A stretch of 6,595 nucleotides of DNA from JASEHD01 sp964471945 (GTDB lineage: Bacteria > Bacteroidota > Ignavibacteria > UBA10030 > SZUA-254): contig CAYYIJ010000109.1 in assembly GCA_964471945.1 (NCBI GenBank), positions 1 through 6,595 of the forward strand. Reading direction: 5' to 3'. Numbering within the stretch: the first letter of the stretch is position 1; each line of letters starts with the position of its first letter. The position numbers and the translations under genes were made by a program. Positions 6,404-6,595 of the stretch are shown one piece after another. The notes beneath the pieces are model-generated. The model was not told the DNA's origin. It saw only the letters and a program-made list of their open reading frames with translations, and ran no database searches.

Positions 6404-6433
6404 TCCGCCAGTGGCGGATCAGCCTTCGGCTGA
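6404..6433 (-). repeat. 30-bp double-hairpin palindromic element, copy 2
   Basis: On the minus strand it reads TCAGCC-GAA-GGCTGA followed by TCCGCC-ACT-GGCGGA, two 6-bp stems with 3-nt loops. It lies exactly after the TTC of the T-loop in the first tRNA-Lys 3'-end copy. It differs from the copy at 61-90 only in one loop base. Confidence 0.85.
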
Positions 6434-6469
6434 GAACCAACGGCTCTCTTTGTGAGCCCGGTTGGAATT

Positions 6470-6499
6470 TCCGCCAGTGGCGGATCAGCCTTCGGCTGA
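6470..6499 (-). repeat. 30-bp double-hairpin palindromic element, copy 3
   Basis: Identical to the copy at 6404-6433 and placed at the same T-loop position in the second 66-bp unit. The corresponding junction in the functional tRNA-Lys (6535/6536) is uninterrupted. Confidence 0.85.
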
Positions 6500-6518
6500 G
6501 AACCAACGGCTCTCTTTG

Positions 6519-6590
6519 TGAGCCCGGTTGGAATTGAACCAACGGCCCTCTGCTTAAAAGGCAGATGCTCTACCCCTGAGCTACGGGCTC
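6519..6590 (-). tRNA. trnK: tRNA-Lys (anticodon UUU)
   Basis: A complete 72-nt cloverleaf on the minus strand. Acceptor GAGCCCG pairs with CGGGCTC, the D-arm is GCTC/GAGC, the anticodon arm is TCTGC-CTTTTAA-GCAGA with anticodon TTT, and the T-arm is GTTGG-TTCAATT-CCAAC. The discriminator is A. CCA is not encoded; the gene is followed by CAAAG. Its last 18 bases are repeated twice immediately downstream as part of the 66-bp units. Confidence 0.96.
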
Positions 6591-6595
6591 TAAAC

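Larger units (their letters stand above)
6386..6517 (-). repeat. Two perfect 66-bp tandem repeats derived from the tRNA-Lys 3' end
   Basis: Units 6386-6451 and 6452-6517 are identical, and the 18 bases 6518-6535 that start a third unit are the real 3' end of tRNA-Lys. On the tRNA strand each unit reads as a copy of the end of the tRNA-Lys anticodon stem, variable region and T-stem up to TTC, then the 30-bp hairpin element, then AATTCCAACCGGGCTCAC, which is the rest of the T-arm, the acceptor strand and three further bases. Outside the insert the copy differs from the real gene at one base (6445, AGAGAGCC for AGAGGGCC). The D-arm, the anticodon loop and a full 5' acceptor strand are missing, so the units are not tRNA genes. 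Confidence 0.92.

Noticed and set aside
6255..6542. Open frames on both strands across the 66-bp repeats, with repeated peptides such as FQPGSQREPLVLSRRL
   Set aside because: They are translations of the tandem tRNA-derived repeats and parts of both tRNAs, with no domain and no start context.
6386..6590. CRISPR array
   Set aside because: The 66-bp units are identical along their whole length with no variable spacers, and they are explained by the tRNA-Lys end.

Overview
The window looks like a chromosomal segment of a low-GC bacterium. The best guess is the FCB group (Ignavibacteria/Chlorobi/Bacteroidetes-like). The reasons are AT-rich third codon positions, mostly absent Shine-Dalgarno sequences, a bacterial family B DNA polymerase homologue, a secreted protein with a fibronectin-III-like fold, and tRNA genes that do not encode CCA. 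This placement is inference; no rRNA or marker gene is present.

Layout, left to right. Positions 1-256 hold the unresolved 3' end of an upstream gene, then a tRNA T-arm/acceptor fragment split by a 30-bp double hairpin (61-90), a second palindrome that may be a terminator, and an AT-rich promoter region. A plus-strand cluster follows: an NfeD-type membrane serine protease (257-1537), its usual partner slipin/stomatin homologue (1565-2326), and a family B DNA polymerase homologue (2339-4648). The gaps between them are 27 and 12 bp, so they are probably one operon. The polymerase keeps the family framework but has lost the motif A aspartate and most exonuclease carboxylates, so it looks catalytically dead.

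The minus-strand genes converge on the polymerase gene with only 3 bp between stops. In their own reading order they are a 140-aa secreted FnIII-like protein (5722-6144) with its own terminator, Maf nucleotide pyrophosphatase (5052-5648), and a stand-alone methylmalonyl-CoA-mutase-type B12-binding protein (4652-5059) that overlaps maf by 8 bp.

The right end (6207-6590) carries tRNA-Leu(GAG) and tRNA-Lys(UUU), both minus strand. Between them are two perfect 66-bp tandem repeats. Each is a copy of the 3' end of the adjacent tRNA-Lys with the same 30-bp double hairpin inserted in the T-loop.

Two things stand out. First, a small palindromic element sits at the same T-loop position, in the same orientation relative to the tRNA, in two different tRNA-derived sequences at opposite ends of the window. 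Second, a degenerate polymerase is embedded in an NfeD-slipin operon.
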